A stretch of 63,590 bases of DNA from positions 1 to 63,590 of the forward strand of contig CASICS010000008.1 of NCBI GenBank assembly GCA_949373255.1, written 5' to 3'. The notes below the pieces were generated by a model. That model saw only the letters and a program-made list of their open reading frames with translations, was not told where the DNA came from and ran no database searches. The stretch comes from an uncultured SAR86 cluster bacterium. Its GTDB lineage: Bacteria; Pseudomonadota; Gammaproteobacteria; Magnimaribacterales; AG-339-G14. Position numbers and translations under genes: made by a program. Below, piece by piece: positions 45,694-55,269 of the stretch (positions within the stretch are counted from its first letter, which is position 1; each line of letters opens with the position of its first letter).

Positions 45694-46740
45694 TTAATTA
45701 TGGGTTAAGGAAACAAGTCCTACAAGTTTACCTTCCTTCATCTCCTCGAGAGTCCTATTCGCTTCAGATGCATTTCTAGACTCCACCTTAACAGGTTCAA
45801 TTTTTCCTTCTGCAACAAGAGCCATTAACTCCTTCATCTCGCCAAGACTGCCTACATATGACCCAAGTAATCTCTTCTCAGTCAATGTATGTATCGGCAA
45901 AGGAATGGTTATTTGTCCACCAAATAACCCAACTACAACTTGTACGCCGCCTCTGGTTAGACTGTTGTAACCAAAATTTACAGATGCTTCGGCTCCTACA
46001 AAATCAACAATAGCTTTGGCACCTCCACCTGTCAGTTCACTAAGTTTTGCTGCAGCATCTTCAGAGGCAGAATTAATTACATGAGAGGCACCCAAATCTT
46101 TGGCAATCTTTAATTTATCTTCGTCTATATCCATGACTATTGGATTAATCCCGAAAGCTGCTCTAGCAATTTTTAAAGCCAAAAGTCCCAGTCCACCAGC
46201 GCTAATTATTACTAAAGAATTATCAGTCGTAAACGGCCCAGCTTTTTTGAGAGCACTGTAAGCGGTTAAGCCTCTACAAGCATAGCTTCCAGCCAAGCTG
46301 TCAGGAGTATCGCCTGCTCCAAATAAATACTGAGCTCCTGGAACTAAAACATGATCTCCATAACCACCGCCCACGTTTATCCCTAAGTTAGAATTGTTCA
46401 TGCAGTAATGAGTTTTATCGGAGTTACAAAGCTCACAATCTCCACAACCAATCCAAGGATAAGCAACATATCTTTCTCCAATATTTATGTTTGAAACTTC
46501 TTCGCCAATAGCCACGACTTCTCCAAATATTTCGTGACCCATAGTTAATGGATCGTTAACAGGAGTAGGGAGCTGAGCGCCGCCACCAAGATCAAAGTAA
46601 CCATCAAGAATATGAACATCGGAATGGCAAACTCCACATGAAATAGTTTTCATTAAAATCTCTTTGCCTTTGGGAGTTGGAGTTTCTAATTCCATTTCCT
46701 TTAGCGGCTTACCATTTTCTACTACTTGATATGCTTTCAT
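45694..46740 (-). CDS. Zinc-dependent alcohol dehydrogenase
   Basis: A 348-residue medium-chain dehydrogenase. The catalytic zinc ligands lie in SCGVCHSDVH and MGHEIFGEV; the structural zinc Cys residues are in GCGDCELCNSDKTHYC. The cofactor loop is ISAGGLGLLALK with an acidic residue at VMDIDEDK, favouring NAD. The substrate is an unspecified alcohol or aldehyde. It lies in a minus-strand run with the MBL hydrolase and the SDR. Confidence 0.92.
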   Translation of the reverse strand: MKAYQVVENGKPLKEMELETPTPKGKEILMKTISCGVCHSDVHILDGYFDLGGGAQLPTPVNDPLTMGHEIFGEVVAIGEEVSNINIGERYVAYPWIGCGDCELCNSDKTHYCMNNSNLGINVGGGYGDHVLVPGAQYLFGAGDTPDSLAGSYACRGLTAYSALKKAGPFTTDNSLVIISAGGLGLLALKIARAAFGINPIVMDIDEDKLKIAKDLGASHVINSASEDAAAKLSELTGGGAKAIVDFVGAEASVNFGYNSLTRGGVQVVVGLFGGQITIPLPIHTLTEKRLLGSYVGSLGEMKELMALVAEGKIEPVKVESRNASEANRTLEEMKEGKLVGLVSLTHN

Positions 46741-46752
46741 TTTTTCTCCTTA

Positions 46753-47718
46753 TTAATTTATTAAAGATGTATAAGCTCTATTGACTAGAATCAAAGAATT
46801 GCTACCCAAAACGTCTTCAAACTCTTTTGCCGGATTGATCTCAAGAACCTCTTCAAGTGATATTCCTTTGTAAATTAAAGAAGCAATACGGTCTCTTACT
46901 ATTGTTAATTTTTCTAAATAAATTTCAACTGTTTTTTTATCTGATAATTCGCCATGTCCGGGCACAATAATTGTCTCATTGTCTATGACTTTTAAAATCT
47001 CATTGATAGAGTTAATCATTCCATTGATGGAGCCACCATTATCAGCATCTATAAATACAAAATCTCCAGACAAATTAATAATATCTCCAGTATGCAAGAC
47101 ATTCGATTTAGAAAAATAGACAAAAGCGTCCCCAGTAGTATGAGCAGGACCAAAATTCATGACCTTAATCCTTTCGTTATTTAAAAATAAATCGATAGAT
47201 TCATCGAAAGTAATATTAGGCAGAGCTTCTTTTTCGAAGGCTTGTTGCGGATATTTTAAAATTACTAAATTTACAAGATTGTCTTTCATCATAAATTTTC
47301 TAGAGTTTTCATGCGCAATTATTTCAGCACCTAACGGACCAAAAGCTCTATTGCCTTCAGCATGATCATAATGCCAATGAGTATTGATCACATAATCCAC
47401 TTGTTCTCCACCTAACTCTTGTATAGCTTTCAAAACCTTCTGATGATATTGAGGATACTGATCATCCACTATCACTACACCATTATCTCCAATAGAAACT
47501 AAGATATTGCCACCAACGACTGGACCATCAGCAAATAGAACAGATAAACTTTTATTTATTTTGACAATTTTTATTTGATTTTTATCGAAACCAGGAAATT
47601 GAATAGTTTCAAATAATTTTTTCTGATCATCTGTGTATTTTGTAAAATCAGGCAAAGAACTCTGAGAACAAGCAAAAAATATAAGACTAATTAAAGTTGC
47701 TGATAAAATCCTGATCAT
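46753..47718 (-). CDS. Metallo-beta-lactamase-fold lipoprotein hydrolase
   Basis: A 321-residue protein with lipobox FFAC (Cys17), so probably a periplasmic lipoprotein. The metal site NTHWHYDHAEGNRAFG (His114, His116, Asp118, His119), GPAHTTGDAFVYF and IIVPGHGEL are the MBL-fold motifs. It resembles quinoprotein-relay-type or SoxH-like MBL proteins more than true beta-lactamases. The substrate is unknown. Confidence 0.9.
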   Translation of the reverse strand: MIRILSATLISLIFFACSQSSLPDFTKYTDDQKKLFETIQFPGFDKNQIKIVKINKSLSVLFADGPVVGGNILVSIGDNGVVIVDDQYPQYHQKVLKAIQELGGEQVDYVINTHWHYDHAEGNRAFGPLGAEIIAHENSRKFMMKDNLVNLVILKYPQQAFEKEALPNITFDESIDLFLNNERIKVMNFGPAHTTGDAFVYFSKSNVLHTGDIINLSGDFVFIDADNGGSINGMINSINEILKVIDNETIIVPGHGELSDKKTVEIYLEKLTIVRDRIASLIYKGISLEEVLEINPAKEFEDVLGSNSLILVNRAYTSLIN

Positions 47719-47728
47719 AATTATAAAT

Positions 47729-48043
47729 CTATCTAGCAGGCATACCTTTAACTACCGTCAAGTTAACCAATTCCGTAGCAGGTCTTCTATATTTATTTGA
47801 TAATTCTTGGTAGTTATCTGAGTTATACCAATTATTTAAGTCTTCTTCATTAGAGAAAGTCCACATAATGACTCTTCCCTTTATTGGCGATGTTCCTTCT
47901 AAGTGATTAGGATGATCATCCATAGTTAGAAATTGACCATTGTGTTCCGCTATCGTTCCAAAAAACCCTTTTTCATAGCCTCTAAAGGTTTCAGCATCTT
48001 TTATAAGCACGTTTGCAATGCAATAAACTTTAACTTCCGACAT
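47729..48043 (-). CDS. DUF1330 family protein
   Basis: A 104-residue dimeric alpha/beta-barrel-type protein with YCIANVLIKDAETFRGYEKG, GRVIMWTFSNEEDLNNWYNS and ELVNLTVVKG. The frame is open for 33 more codons, but the ATG at 48043 is preceded by a strong AGGGAGGA and begins the family domain (SEVKVYCIA), so the longer version is rejected. Function is unknown. A hairpin upstream lies in its leader. Confidence 0.85.
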   Translation of the reverse strand: MSEVKVYCIANVLIKDAETFRGYEKGFFGTIAEHNGQFLTMDDHPNHLEGTSPIKGRVIMWTFSNEEDLNNWYNSDNYQELSNKYRRPATELVNLTVVKGMPAR

Positions 48044-48088
48044 TATTTTCCTCCCTAGAAATATATATGAATAACTAATATATATGAA

Positions 48089-48112
48089 AAAGCCCCACAT
48101 AAGCAGGGCTTT
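48089..48112 (-). terminator. Hairpin with T run before the DUF1330 gene
   Basis: On the minus strand AAAGCCC (48112-48106) pairs with GGGCTTT (48095-48089) across a 10 nt loop, followed by TT. It lies between the MarR-like gene and the DUF1330 gene. It fits a terminator for the MarR-like gene or an attenuator for DUF1330. Confidence 0.6.
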
Positions 48113-48215
48113 CCTCAAAAATCCTTTTTTGATTAATCCCAAATCCTTGGGGGAAAGAATATTATATACCTAAGAGATTTATTTAAAAAAAAATCGTCCG
48201 TCAGCTAATCGTATA

Positions 48216-48767
48216 TTATTTTTCTTTCTTACTTATAAGGCTGTTTAAGACCACATCTATCTCTTTCTTTGAAAGAACAGTTTTCTTTTTAAGAATACTT
48301 GAATCTCCAATTATTAAAAACAATTTAGCTAAGAAATCAATATGATCCTTAATTGAATATAAAGCTTTCTCAGTTGGATAATATTCCACAACTCGTTTAT
48401 CTTTTCCAGGCTTTCTAATGTAGTAGCCTTGTTTGGTCGATCGACTGATAAGTCTCTCTATGCTTCTAGAGTTAAGATTTGTTATCCCTATCAAATCGCT
48501 CATTTTGAAAAAACCTTTTTCTATCCAACAAGAAAGCATGATTAAACGAATTATTTCATAACGAGAATCGTTGATATAAATATTATTCCAACCTTCTTTA
48601 TTCTGGAGTTTCGAAAAAGTTTTATACTTTTCTAACTCAAAGTTAAGCAGCAAAGTTGAAAGTCCTTTGAGATTAGAAAGATCATTTTTTGATTCTTTTG
48701 ACTTAGGCATATCCATATTTCTCTTTTTAGGAATATAGTCTAATGCATTTGATGTTTTAGAACACAT
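48216..48767 (-). CDS. MarR-like winged-helix regulator
   Basis: A 183-residue protein. Residues about 70-150 hold a winged helix with SDLIGITNLNSRSIERLISR as the recognition region and a basic wing (KPGKDKRVVEYYPTEKA), the MarR pattern. A downstream ATG at 48716 with AGAG nearby is an alternative start. It lies next to a TonB receptor gene, and an inverted repeat (48790-48814) sits just upstream, so it may regulate itself and neighbours. The ligand is unknown. Confidence 0.75.
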   Translation of the reverse strand: MCSKTSNALDYIPKKRNMDMPKSKESKNDLSNLKGLSTLLLNFELEKYKTFSKLQNKEGWNNIYINDSRYEIIRLIMLSCWIEKGFFKMSDLIGITNLNSRSIERLISRSTKQGYYIRKPGKDKRVVEYYPTEKALYSIKDHIDFLAKLFLIIGDSSILKKKTVLSKKEIDVVLNSLISKKEK

Positions 48768-48789
48768 TTAGTCTGAAAAGGTGCCGTAA

Positions 48790-48814
48790 TAAACTCTTTA
48801 TAAAGAAGAGTTTA
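48790..48814 (-). promoter_or_regulatory. Inverted repeat before the MarR-like gene
   Basis: TAAACTCTT and AAGAGTTTA flank a 7 nt spacer, 23-47 nt upstream of the regulator start. A T run is lacking on either strand, so an operator, possibly autoregulatory, is favoured over a terminator. Confidence 0.45.
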
Positions 48815-48831
48815 CTTATACTCTAGACATC

Positions 48832-51387
48832 TTAAAAGGATTTCGTAAAACTAATGCCAGCTTCCCTGGGCGGTTGATAGAAACGGAAAATAAATCCAGC
48901 AGCGGAGCCATCGTTATTACTTCTTGCGTAAACTTCATCAGTAGCATTTTTTACGTATAGAGAAGCGTTAGTATTTTCATCAAAGCTCCATTTTGCATTG
49001 ATATCAACTAAGCTATAGGAAGGAGTCGTTAGGTTTCTAGATTGAGTGAAGAGGGGAATAGAAGTTGGAGTTGTTATATTGTCTTCAGTAATATCTGCGC
49101 CATAATATTTCCAAGTCACACTTGAAGATAGCATTTCATTAGGACTATAAGTTAACACAGCACCAAATTGTTCTGGAGTTCCGGGCAGTTCCACTTCATC
49201 TATTTTATAAGCAGCATTGCTGTTTAGAAAGTCATATCTAGTCCTCGGAGTAGGGTATTTGCCTTCAATAATGGAACCAAAAATTCTAAGATTTAATGCC
49301 TCATTAATGAATGCTGTAGCATCTATTTCCATACCTTCAATATCAATTTCACCGATATTTGTTTGAGTGCAAACAATCGCGCCAGTAGCATCTACCTGAC
49401 ATGAATTATCCTGTCTATTGTTGTAAGTTGAAGAGAAAATTGACGCGTTGACTCTAATTAATCCATCAAGATAATCTCCTTTATGACCAATTTCAAAAGA
49501 TTCGATATCCTGAGGCTTTGTAACTGTTATTGGTGGCGAGTTATTCACATTTCCTGAAGTGTAAGCTTCGGAATACGATGCAAAAATCATGTTGCCGTTA
49601 TCGAAAGTATAGTCAGCTATAAGACGTCCAGAAGTATTACTAAAACTTTGATATACCCTGCATTCACCATTTGCATATGTTCCAGCTGAACATTTAGTTG
49701 CTAATCCTCTACCTGCCGTTGAAGCATCTTTATTTGAATTAGCCCAAGATCTAATATTAAAAGTTTTATCATCGTCAGAAGTTCGCATACCAAAAGTAAT
49801 ATTGATCTTATCGGTATAGTCATAAACTATCTCAGCAAATATTGCTTGAGATTCATTAACTACATCGTATTCATCGTACCTACTTCCAACAAAAGATGCT
49901 CCGAAGGGCGCTTGGTTTGCTGCGGCTATCATGAAGTTTGTAAATGCAGTTGTGGTTGCTCCAGAGCCAGCTTCGTTACCCAACTGTGTGGCCAAAGCTA
50001 TTGTTCCAGAAGTCGCACTTGTTCCTGATGTAGCAATACTTGGAGCGGTTATTGCAAAAGTTGTTCCATCGAGAGCAGCGCCTGCACCAGCTAGTAAAGA
50101 TCCAGATGAACCAGCTAATATACCTCCAGCAGAAGAAGCTGCTGAGCTATATAAAGTTGCAATATCTACTTCAGGATAGAGTTGAACATCTGTTTGTGAA
50201 TAGCCAGTTTCCTTTGATTCAAAATATCCAAGAGTGTATGTAAATTTATCATAATCACCTGTTAATCTCAGTTCTAGGGAGTTACTTTCAGTATCAGAAA
50301 CTAATGGACCTACGTTGGCATATTCTGCAGTTGAAGCTCTATGAATTCCCATATTCCAAGTACTCTGTAAGACATGTTCAGTGCTATCAGCGTATATCAA
50401 AGTAGCCAATCCATAATTGGTATCTGTATTCAATTCCAAAATCATTCGATCTGCATCTACTTTATTAACTCCTCTTGATTCATCTGCATAAGAAGCAAAT
50501 GGCGATGAAGTATTACAAGTATTGAACTGATCATCGGCTATTCCAGCAATACTGTTGACCCATGGAATAGAAGCGGTAGGAGCACGATTCTCTGTGTCAT
50601 ATGAATAATCAGTGCAGTCGGCTAGATAACCTCGACTATGGTCTTGATAGTTATGACTGGTAATAGTTAAGTCAGTTTTATCATCAATTTCAGTATAGAT
50701 TGAGGCTCGATAAGTCGCTGTATCTTCGTTACCAAAATTATTTCCGGTATCAATATTTCTTACAAACCCATCCTGATCATTTTTGACTGCGACAAATCGC
50801 GCAGCGGTATTTTCAGTCAAGGGCACATTCAACATTAATTTCCTGCCTTCTTTTTCTCTAGAACCATAGGTCAGGCTAACTTTTCCATCAAAACCATCCA
50901 AAGAAGGTTTGTTATAAAAAACTTGAAGGGCGCCACCAGTCGAATTCTTTCCAAAAAGTGTTCCTTGAGCACCCCGCAATATTTCTACTTGTCTGACGTC
51001 AAATAAATCAGAGAGAAGTCCAGTATTTCTATGAACGTAAGCTCCATCTAAATATATACCAACAGCGTTTTCAATATTAATAGAGTATCTTGAACTTCCT
51101 ATCCCTCTAATAGAGACCATCGCAGCAGATGAATTACGACCATCTCTTCTGACAAATAAACTAGGTGAAGTAGCCTCTATTTGCGTGAAGTCCTGCATTG
51201 CATTATCTTCTAAAAAATCTCCAGAGACTGCTGAAAGCATAATTGGAACGTCTTGCGAGCTTTCTTCTCTCTTTCTAGCCGTAACGGTTACCTCTTCTTG
51301 CAAAAAAGATTGCGCAAAAGTTATTGGAGCAATTGAAAATCCCAAACACAAGGCTAAACTAAAAAAAATACGATTAATTCTGAACAT
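48832..51387 (-). CDS. TonB-dependent outer-membrane receptor
   Basis: An 851-residue receptor. The signal peptide starts MFRINRIFFSL and ends near FAQS. A TonB-box-like EEVTVTARKREE precedes the plug (SIRGIGSSRYSIN ... VEILRGAQGTLFGKNSTGGA), and the C-terminal barrel ends in Phe (FTKSF). The ATG at 51387 with GGGGA upstream is chosen over an in-frame TTG at 51411. An Ala/Ser/Gly/Thr-rich stretch lies mid-barrel (about 49888-50170). The substrate is unknown; a MarR-like gene follows. Confidence 0.94.
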   Translation of the reverse strand: MFRINRIFFSLALCLGFSIAPITFAQSFLQEEVTVTARKREESSQDVPIMLSAVSGDFLEDNAMQDFTQIEATSPSLFVRRDGRNSSAAMVSIRGIGSSRYSINIENAVGIYLDGAYVHRNTGLLSDLFDVRQVEILRGAQGTLFGKNSTGGALQVFYNKPSLDGFDGKVSLTYGSREKEGRKLMLNVPLTENTAARFVAVKNDQDGFVRNIDTGNNFGNEDTATYRASIYTEIDDKTDLTITSHNYQDHSRGYLADCTDYSYDTENRAPTASIPWVNSIAGIADDQFNTCNTSSPFASYADESRGVNKVDADRMILELNTDTNYGLATLIYADSTEHVLQSTWNMGIHRASTAEYANVGPLVSDTESNSLELRLTGDYDKFTYTLGYFESKETGYSQTDVQLYPEVDIATLYSSAASSAGGILAGSSGSLLAGAGAALDGTTFAITAPSIATSGTSATSGTIALATQLGNEAGSGATTTAFTNFMIAAANQAPFGASFVGSRYDEYDVVNESQAIFAEIVYDYTDKINITFGMRTSDDDKTFNIRSWANSNKDASTAGRGLATKCSAGTYANGECRVYQSFSNTSGRLIADYTFDNGNMIFASYSEAYTSGNVNNSPPITVTKPQDIESFEIGHKGDYLDGLIRVNASIFSSTYNNRQDNSCQVDATGAIVCTQTNIGEIDIEGMEIDATAFINEALNLRIFGSIIEGKYPTPRTRYDFLNSNAAYKIDEVELPGTPEQFGAVLTYSPNEMLSSSVTWKYYGADITEDNITTPTSIPLFTQSRNLTTPSYSLVDINAKWSFDENTNASLYVKNATDEVYARSNNDGSAAGFIFRFYQPPREAGISFTKSF

Positions 51388-51461
51388 TTGTTTCCCCGAA
51401 GAAAAGATCAATAAGATTAATTACTACAAATTATAATACATGACAACTTATCATTACTGAA

Positions 51462-52508
51462 TTAAAAAGACTTTTGATAGCCGAACTGAATCTCATAGTG
51501 ACCTTTCATTTGAAGACCATTTCTATTTTCACTTAAAGGCAATAGAATTTCCACACCAAACCTGTCTTTGTGCGTACCGCCTAAGAAATTAAACAATGTA
51601 TTCAATCCTAATCCTAAATTTAAAACTCTTCCACCATAATTTAAAGGGTTAGCAGATTGAACGGGACTGGTTATTGCAGGATTGCTTCCAGATAGTTTAT
51701 TTTGATTTATAAATTGCAATCTAGTTGAAAACGATAAGTCATCGTTCAAAGATTTTTGAACCCAAGTTGAAAATTCATATTTGTCTCCAAAAGCCCAAGC
51801 TTTATCATCGATCACATATTTCATTCTAAATTGAGAACCAATTACAAGATTTTTAAAATTTGCGCTATTAGTTAAACCGAAAACTAATCGCATTGCTTTG
51901 TCATTTTGCATTGCATAAGGCATTACCATGCTCATGATTGTGTTTGTTGGCGTAAGTATTTTATGTTTTCTATCATCGTCTCCCACTGATTTATCAAGCC
52001 CGATTTCCAAATGCATTCTTGATTGGTCACTTTTGGTCAATTTGTAGAGAACCGAGAAAGAAATATTAGAAATATCTTTACTGCTAGTTTGAAAACTTCC
52101 TAAAAAATCTCTTGCCATCATGCCCTTGTAAGTTTTTAGATTCATTTTATTTTTCATAAACATCATCATTCCCATTAAAGTAACGTCATCAGAGGGAGCA
52201 TACATTCCACCCAGCATGAGCATCTCCATATCCATTTTTTCCGGAACAACGCTTAACTTATTAGGAGCTCCAGATATTGCAGCGAAAGGATTATCTTGAG
52301 TAGTAATTAAAGAATGATTATTTATATCATTTCCGTTGAGGACATTTCCTTCCATTTGCATTTTAGAAAATCTAGCAGAAATCATTTTTTCACCAGATTT
52401 ATGAAAATGATCACCCATAACTCCTATGGGTGCATGACTTATAGCAACGTCGTCAGAAAATATAAAATTACAAAAAATAAACGATATTAAAAAGTAAAAA
52501 AAACGCAT
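51462..52508 (-). CDS. Methionine-rich outer-membrane transporter-like protein
   Basis: A 348-residue beta-barrel-type protein with a signal peptide (MRFFYFLISFIF) ending near FSDD. HAPIGVMGDHFHKSGE and MYAPSDDVTLMGMMMFMK are shared with a family annotated as transporter or phenol-MetA-pathway-like and often found with copper genes. Clusters of Met and His fit metal contact. The ATG at 52508 has AAGGAA upstream; a longer start at 52541 has none. Function is inferred only. Confidence 0.75.
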   Translation of the reverse strand: MRFFYFLISFIFCNFIFSDDVAISHAPIGVMGDHFHKSGEKMISARFSKMQMEGNVLNGNDINNHSLITTQDNPFAAISGAPNKLSVVPEKMDMEMLMLGGMYAPSDDVTLMGMMMFMKNKMNLKTYKGMMARDFLGSFQTSSKDISNISFSVLYKLTKSDQSRMHLEIGLDKSVGDDDRKHKILTPTNTIMSMVMPYAMQNDKAMRLVFGLTNSANFKNLVIGSQFRMKYVIDDKAWAFGDKYEFSTWVQKSLNDDLSFSTRLQFINQNKLSGSNPAITSPVQSANPLNYGGRVLNLGLGLNTLFNFLGGTHKDRFGVEILLPLSENRNGLQMKGHYEIQFGYQKSF

Positions 52509-52602
52509 ATATTCCTTTTCGAATAGATTTAAAAAAATCATTCTATAGAAATATAAAAATAATTCTATTGCTTATGGTCAGATCAAATGTTCGAATTGTA
52601 GT

Positions 52603-52740
52603 ATGAAATATGTGTACATCGCTTTGTTTTTAATTTTCTTTTCCATTCTTATTAACCATGAGTACACGCAATATAAAAAATTTAAATATATCGAAGAAAT
52701 TCTAGATGTAGATTTGAAGGAAGCTAAAAAATTATATTGA
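52603..52740 (+). CDS. Possible 45-residue membrane-anchored small protein
   Basis: A short ORF starting MKYVYIALFLIFFSILI and ending in a charged KEAKKLY tail, so one helix and a hydrophilic tail. It lies alone on the plus strand between two minus-strand metal genes. No ribosome-binding site is obvious. It could be real or chance. Confidence 0.35.
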   Translation: MKYVYIALFLIFFSILINHEYTQYKKFKYIEEILDVDLKEAKKLY

Positions 52741-52741
52741 T

Positions 52742-53149
52742 TTAAAGAGTTTGCTCTTCATGACATTGACAGTTTATATGTTCACAAATTTTGTAATTTT
52801 TGTAGTGACAAAAAGCGACAACGAACGAGCCAACTAAAGTTAAAGTTCTTTCTCCAGTTTCTCCAAGAAAACTTTCACTCAGGGCCACCGCCAAAAAAAG
52901 CAAGAATAAACCTGTCATGCCAGCGAAAAGTAAAAAATGATTTTTATGATTTAGAAAACCTGAAATCAAAGCAAATAAACTTATGGGAATCGCTGTAATT
53001 AAAATTAATTTATGAATAGCTTCGTTATCAAAAGAAAAAGAAATGAAGCCGGATGATAGAATTAAAAATGATGGAACAAAAAAGCAGTGCACCACGCACA
53101 TCAGCGATAAAGAAATAGCTAGTTTATCGGATACAAATCTTGTATTCAT
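52742..53149 (-). CDS. MerC-domain membrane protein
   Basis: A 135-residue inner-membrane protein with four helices. DKLAISLSLMCVVHCFFVPSF, cited in parts, is the MerC-type start with a Cys-x3-Cys-like pair near helix one. The tail CEHINCQCHEE is Cys/His rich and could bind metal. MerC-like proteins move mercury or other thiophilic metals; here a copper or zinc role next to a ZnuD-like receptor is plausible. An inverted repeat lies just upstream. Confidence 0.82.
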   Translation of the reverse strand: MNTRFVSDKLAISLSLMCVVHCFFVPSFLILSSGFISFSFDNEAIHKLILITAIPISLFALISGFLNHKNHFLLFAGMTGLFLLFLAVALSESFLGETGERTLTLVGSFVVAFCHYKNYKICEHINCQCHEEQTL

Positions 53150-53172
53150 ATGGCTTGAAATAAATTTTATTA

Positions 53173-53207
53173 TTAGACGTCAAATTTTTATATAATTTGA
53201 CGTCTAA
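53173..53207 (-). promoter_or_regulatory. Perfect 14 bp inverted repeat upstream of the MerC-like gene
   Basis: TTAGACGTCAAATT and AATTTGACGTCTAA flank a 7 nt AT spacer. It lies 24-58 nt upstream of the MerC-like ATG, after the receptor stop. No T run follows, and the spacer could hold a -10 element, so an operator is favoured. Confidence 0.55.
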
Positions 53208-53232
53208 ATTAACTTTAATAAATATTTATTTT

Positions 53233-55249
53233 TTAAAGTTGTATAGCTAGTTTTAAGCCTATGTTTTTACCTGGCAAAGGCAGTTCATTTTTAACAATAG
53301 AAGAATGATTTCTTGCAATTTCATCTAATAAATTATTTGCAAAAAGTATTACTCTAAAGTTTTCAACGCCTTCAACTGCAAAAGATTGGCCAATACTCAA
53401 ATCAAGCATTTCATATCCAGCTGTAGCAGTCTCTCCTGCACCTATGTCGTTTTGCGGCTTAACATTAGTCAAACCTAAATCAACAGACAGGCTATCCTCT
53501 TCATAAGAAAGCGAATAAATGACTCTAGCCGGAAGAATTCGAGGGATGTTTTCACCGTTCGCAAAAGTTCCTTCTACTTGGTCTCTTCCAATTGAAAGAT
53601 CTAAGCTTCCGTTATAGAAATCCATTTTGGTACCAAACTGAATTTCGTAACCTTCAAGCTCAGCATCTTTCTGAAGATAGTTAGCGACTATCGTTCCACT
53701 GATTGTGTTAGAAGAATCTTTAAGATAGATATAGTTATCAATATCATTTTGATAAAAATTAACCGATCCATAAACGCCATCGTTATCAAAGTTTAAAGAA
53801 AGATCGATATTTTGTGCCTCTTCAGATTGAAGATTGGGATTTCCCTTTTCAAATCTATTTATGGCCGCATGTTTACCATTCATAAACATTTCAACCGACG
53901 AAGGCGCTCTTTCTACTGAACCAATACTAATATTAAAATCTGTCATTGCATTAAGCTCATAACATAATCCCATTACATAACTAGTAAGGTCTAAATCTTT
54001 GTCATAAGCAGTAGAGCCAATCAAACTTTTTCTATTAACTTCATCTCTTCTTACTCCAAAGTCTAAATGGACTGAGGAAAATTGTTTTGCTAAATAATAC
54101 CCAATACTCGTTTCCTCGCTTTGAACAGAATTCATAAAAGCTTCATCTCCAAGGATAGCAGTGTCTTCATCCATTGAACGGATGACAAATTTTTGCGTTA
54201 AAGAATCATCAGAAGATATATCTAATATTGTTCCATATTCTTTAGCATCATTTGTAAAAGTTGTTTTTTTGCCATCATCTTCTCCGCCTATATGACCTTC
54301 TATAAGAGAGTAATCAGTATTGCTGTAAAAATAATCTATTTGATTCAACAAATCACCTGAAACTAAATATGAACCTTTAAGATTGATAGTGTCTGAGTCA
54401 GTAGCAGAAAAGATTCTTTCTTCTTCGTGTTCATCTTCATCTACATCTTCATCATCATGATCGCCGTGAAAAGGAATTCCATAAAGATTTTCTATATTTT
54501 TGAAAGACAAGCCAAAGTAACCCCAATCTTCTACAACTGAAAAACCAGCTTTGTATGCAGAAGATTTAGAATCGGAATTAGGCATATGATCTTTTTCCTC
54601 ATCATCATCACCTTCTTCGTGAATAACTGCTTCAGCTGGTATTTCAAAGTTATTAAAGTTTGAATGAGCATATGAAAGACTCAAATTAATATCTTGAATA
54701 TTATCGCTAAAGTTGATGTTGTGAACTTTTCCATCGTTAACCGAATTATGCTCGACTCCAAGATTTATTTTCTGTTCGGATAGATCTTTTGTAGCGATTG
54801 AATTATCAACAACGTTGACAATTCCTCCAAGAGCACCATTGCTGTAAAGCAAAGACATTGGTCCTCGCACAACTTCTATTTGCTGAACATTACTCAATTC
54901 AACATCATTTTGATGATCAGAACCAATTCCAGAAACATCACGGACTACTAAGCCATTTTCTAGAACTTTAACTCTAGGGCCTGAAAGACCTCTAATGACA
55001 GGTTGCCCAACAGCCGAACCATAGTCAGATGAAGCAATTCCTAGAAGACCATCAAGAGATTCACCTAAACTGAGAGTTCCTATTTTATTAAGATCTTCTT
55101 CAGAGACGATGTGAATTGGATTTTCGATTTGATTTTCTGATAAGCCTAAAATGGATGAATTTACCAATTACGTATTCAACTTCATCAGCGTAGGCTAGAT
55201 TTGTTATAAAGATGCTCAAAATGCTGAGCATGTATGCTAGTTTTTTCAT
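53233..55249 (-). CDS. ZnuD-like TonB-dependent receptor, signal peptide frameshifted
   Basis: The main frame (53233-55167, 644 residues) encodes plug and barrel: VIRGLSGPRVKVLENG, VRDVSGIGSDHQ, VEVVRGPMSLLYSNGALGG-type motifs as in zinc receptor ZnuD, and His/Asp/Glu-rich loops (DDEDVDEDEHEEE). It starts at a TTG with no signal peptide. Just upstream, in the next frame, an ATG at 55249 with a strong AGGAGGT encodes a clean signal peptide (MKKLAYMLSILSIF ... AYA-DEVEYV). Removing one G near 55165 joins the two. This is a 1-nt insertion: a pseudogene, a sequencing error or programmed shifting. Confidence 0.85.
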
Positions 55250-55269
55250 AATACCTCCTATGAAAAATT

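Noticed and set aside
48044-48142. N-terminal extension of the DUF1330 gene
   Set aside because: The strong AGGGAGGA and the start of the family domain are both at 48043; the extension crosses the hairpin.
49846-50243. Three overlapping plus-strand open frames
   Set aside because: They are antisense to the low-complexity part of the TonB receptor, whose biased codons keep several frames open.
51420-51445. Fur-like AATGATAA/TCAT sequence before the large TonB receptor
   Set aside because: The match to a Fur box is weak and such words are common in AT-rich DNA.
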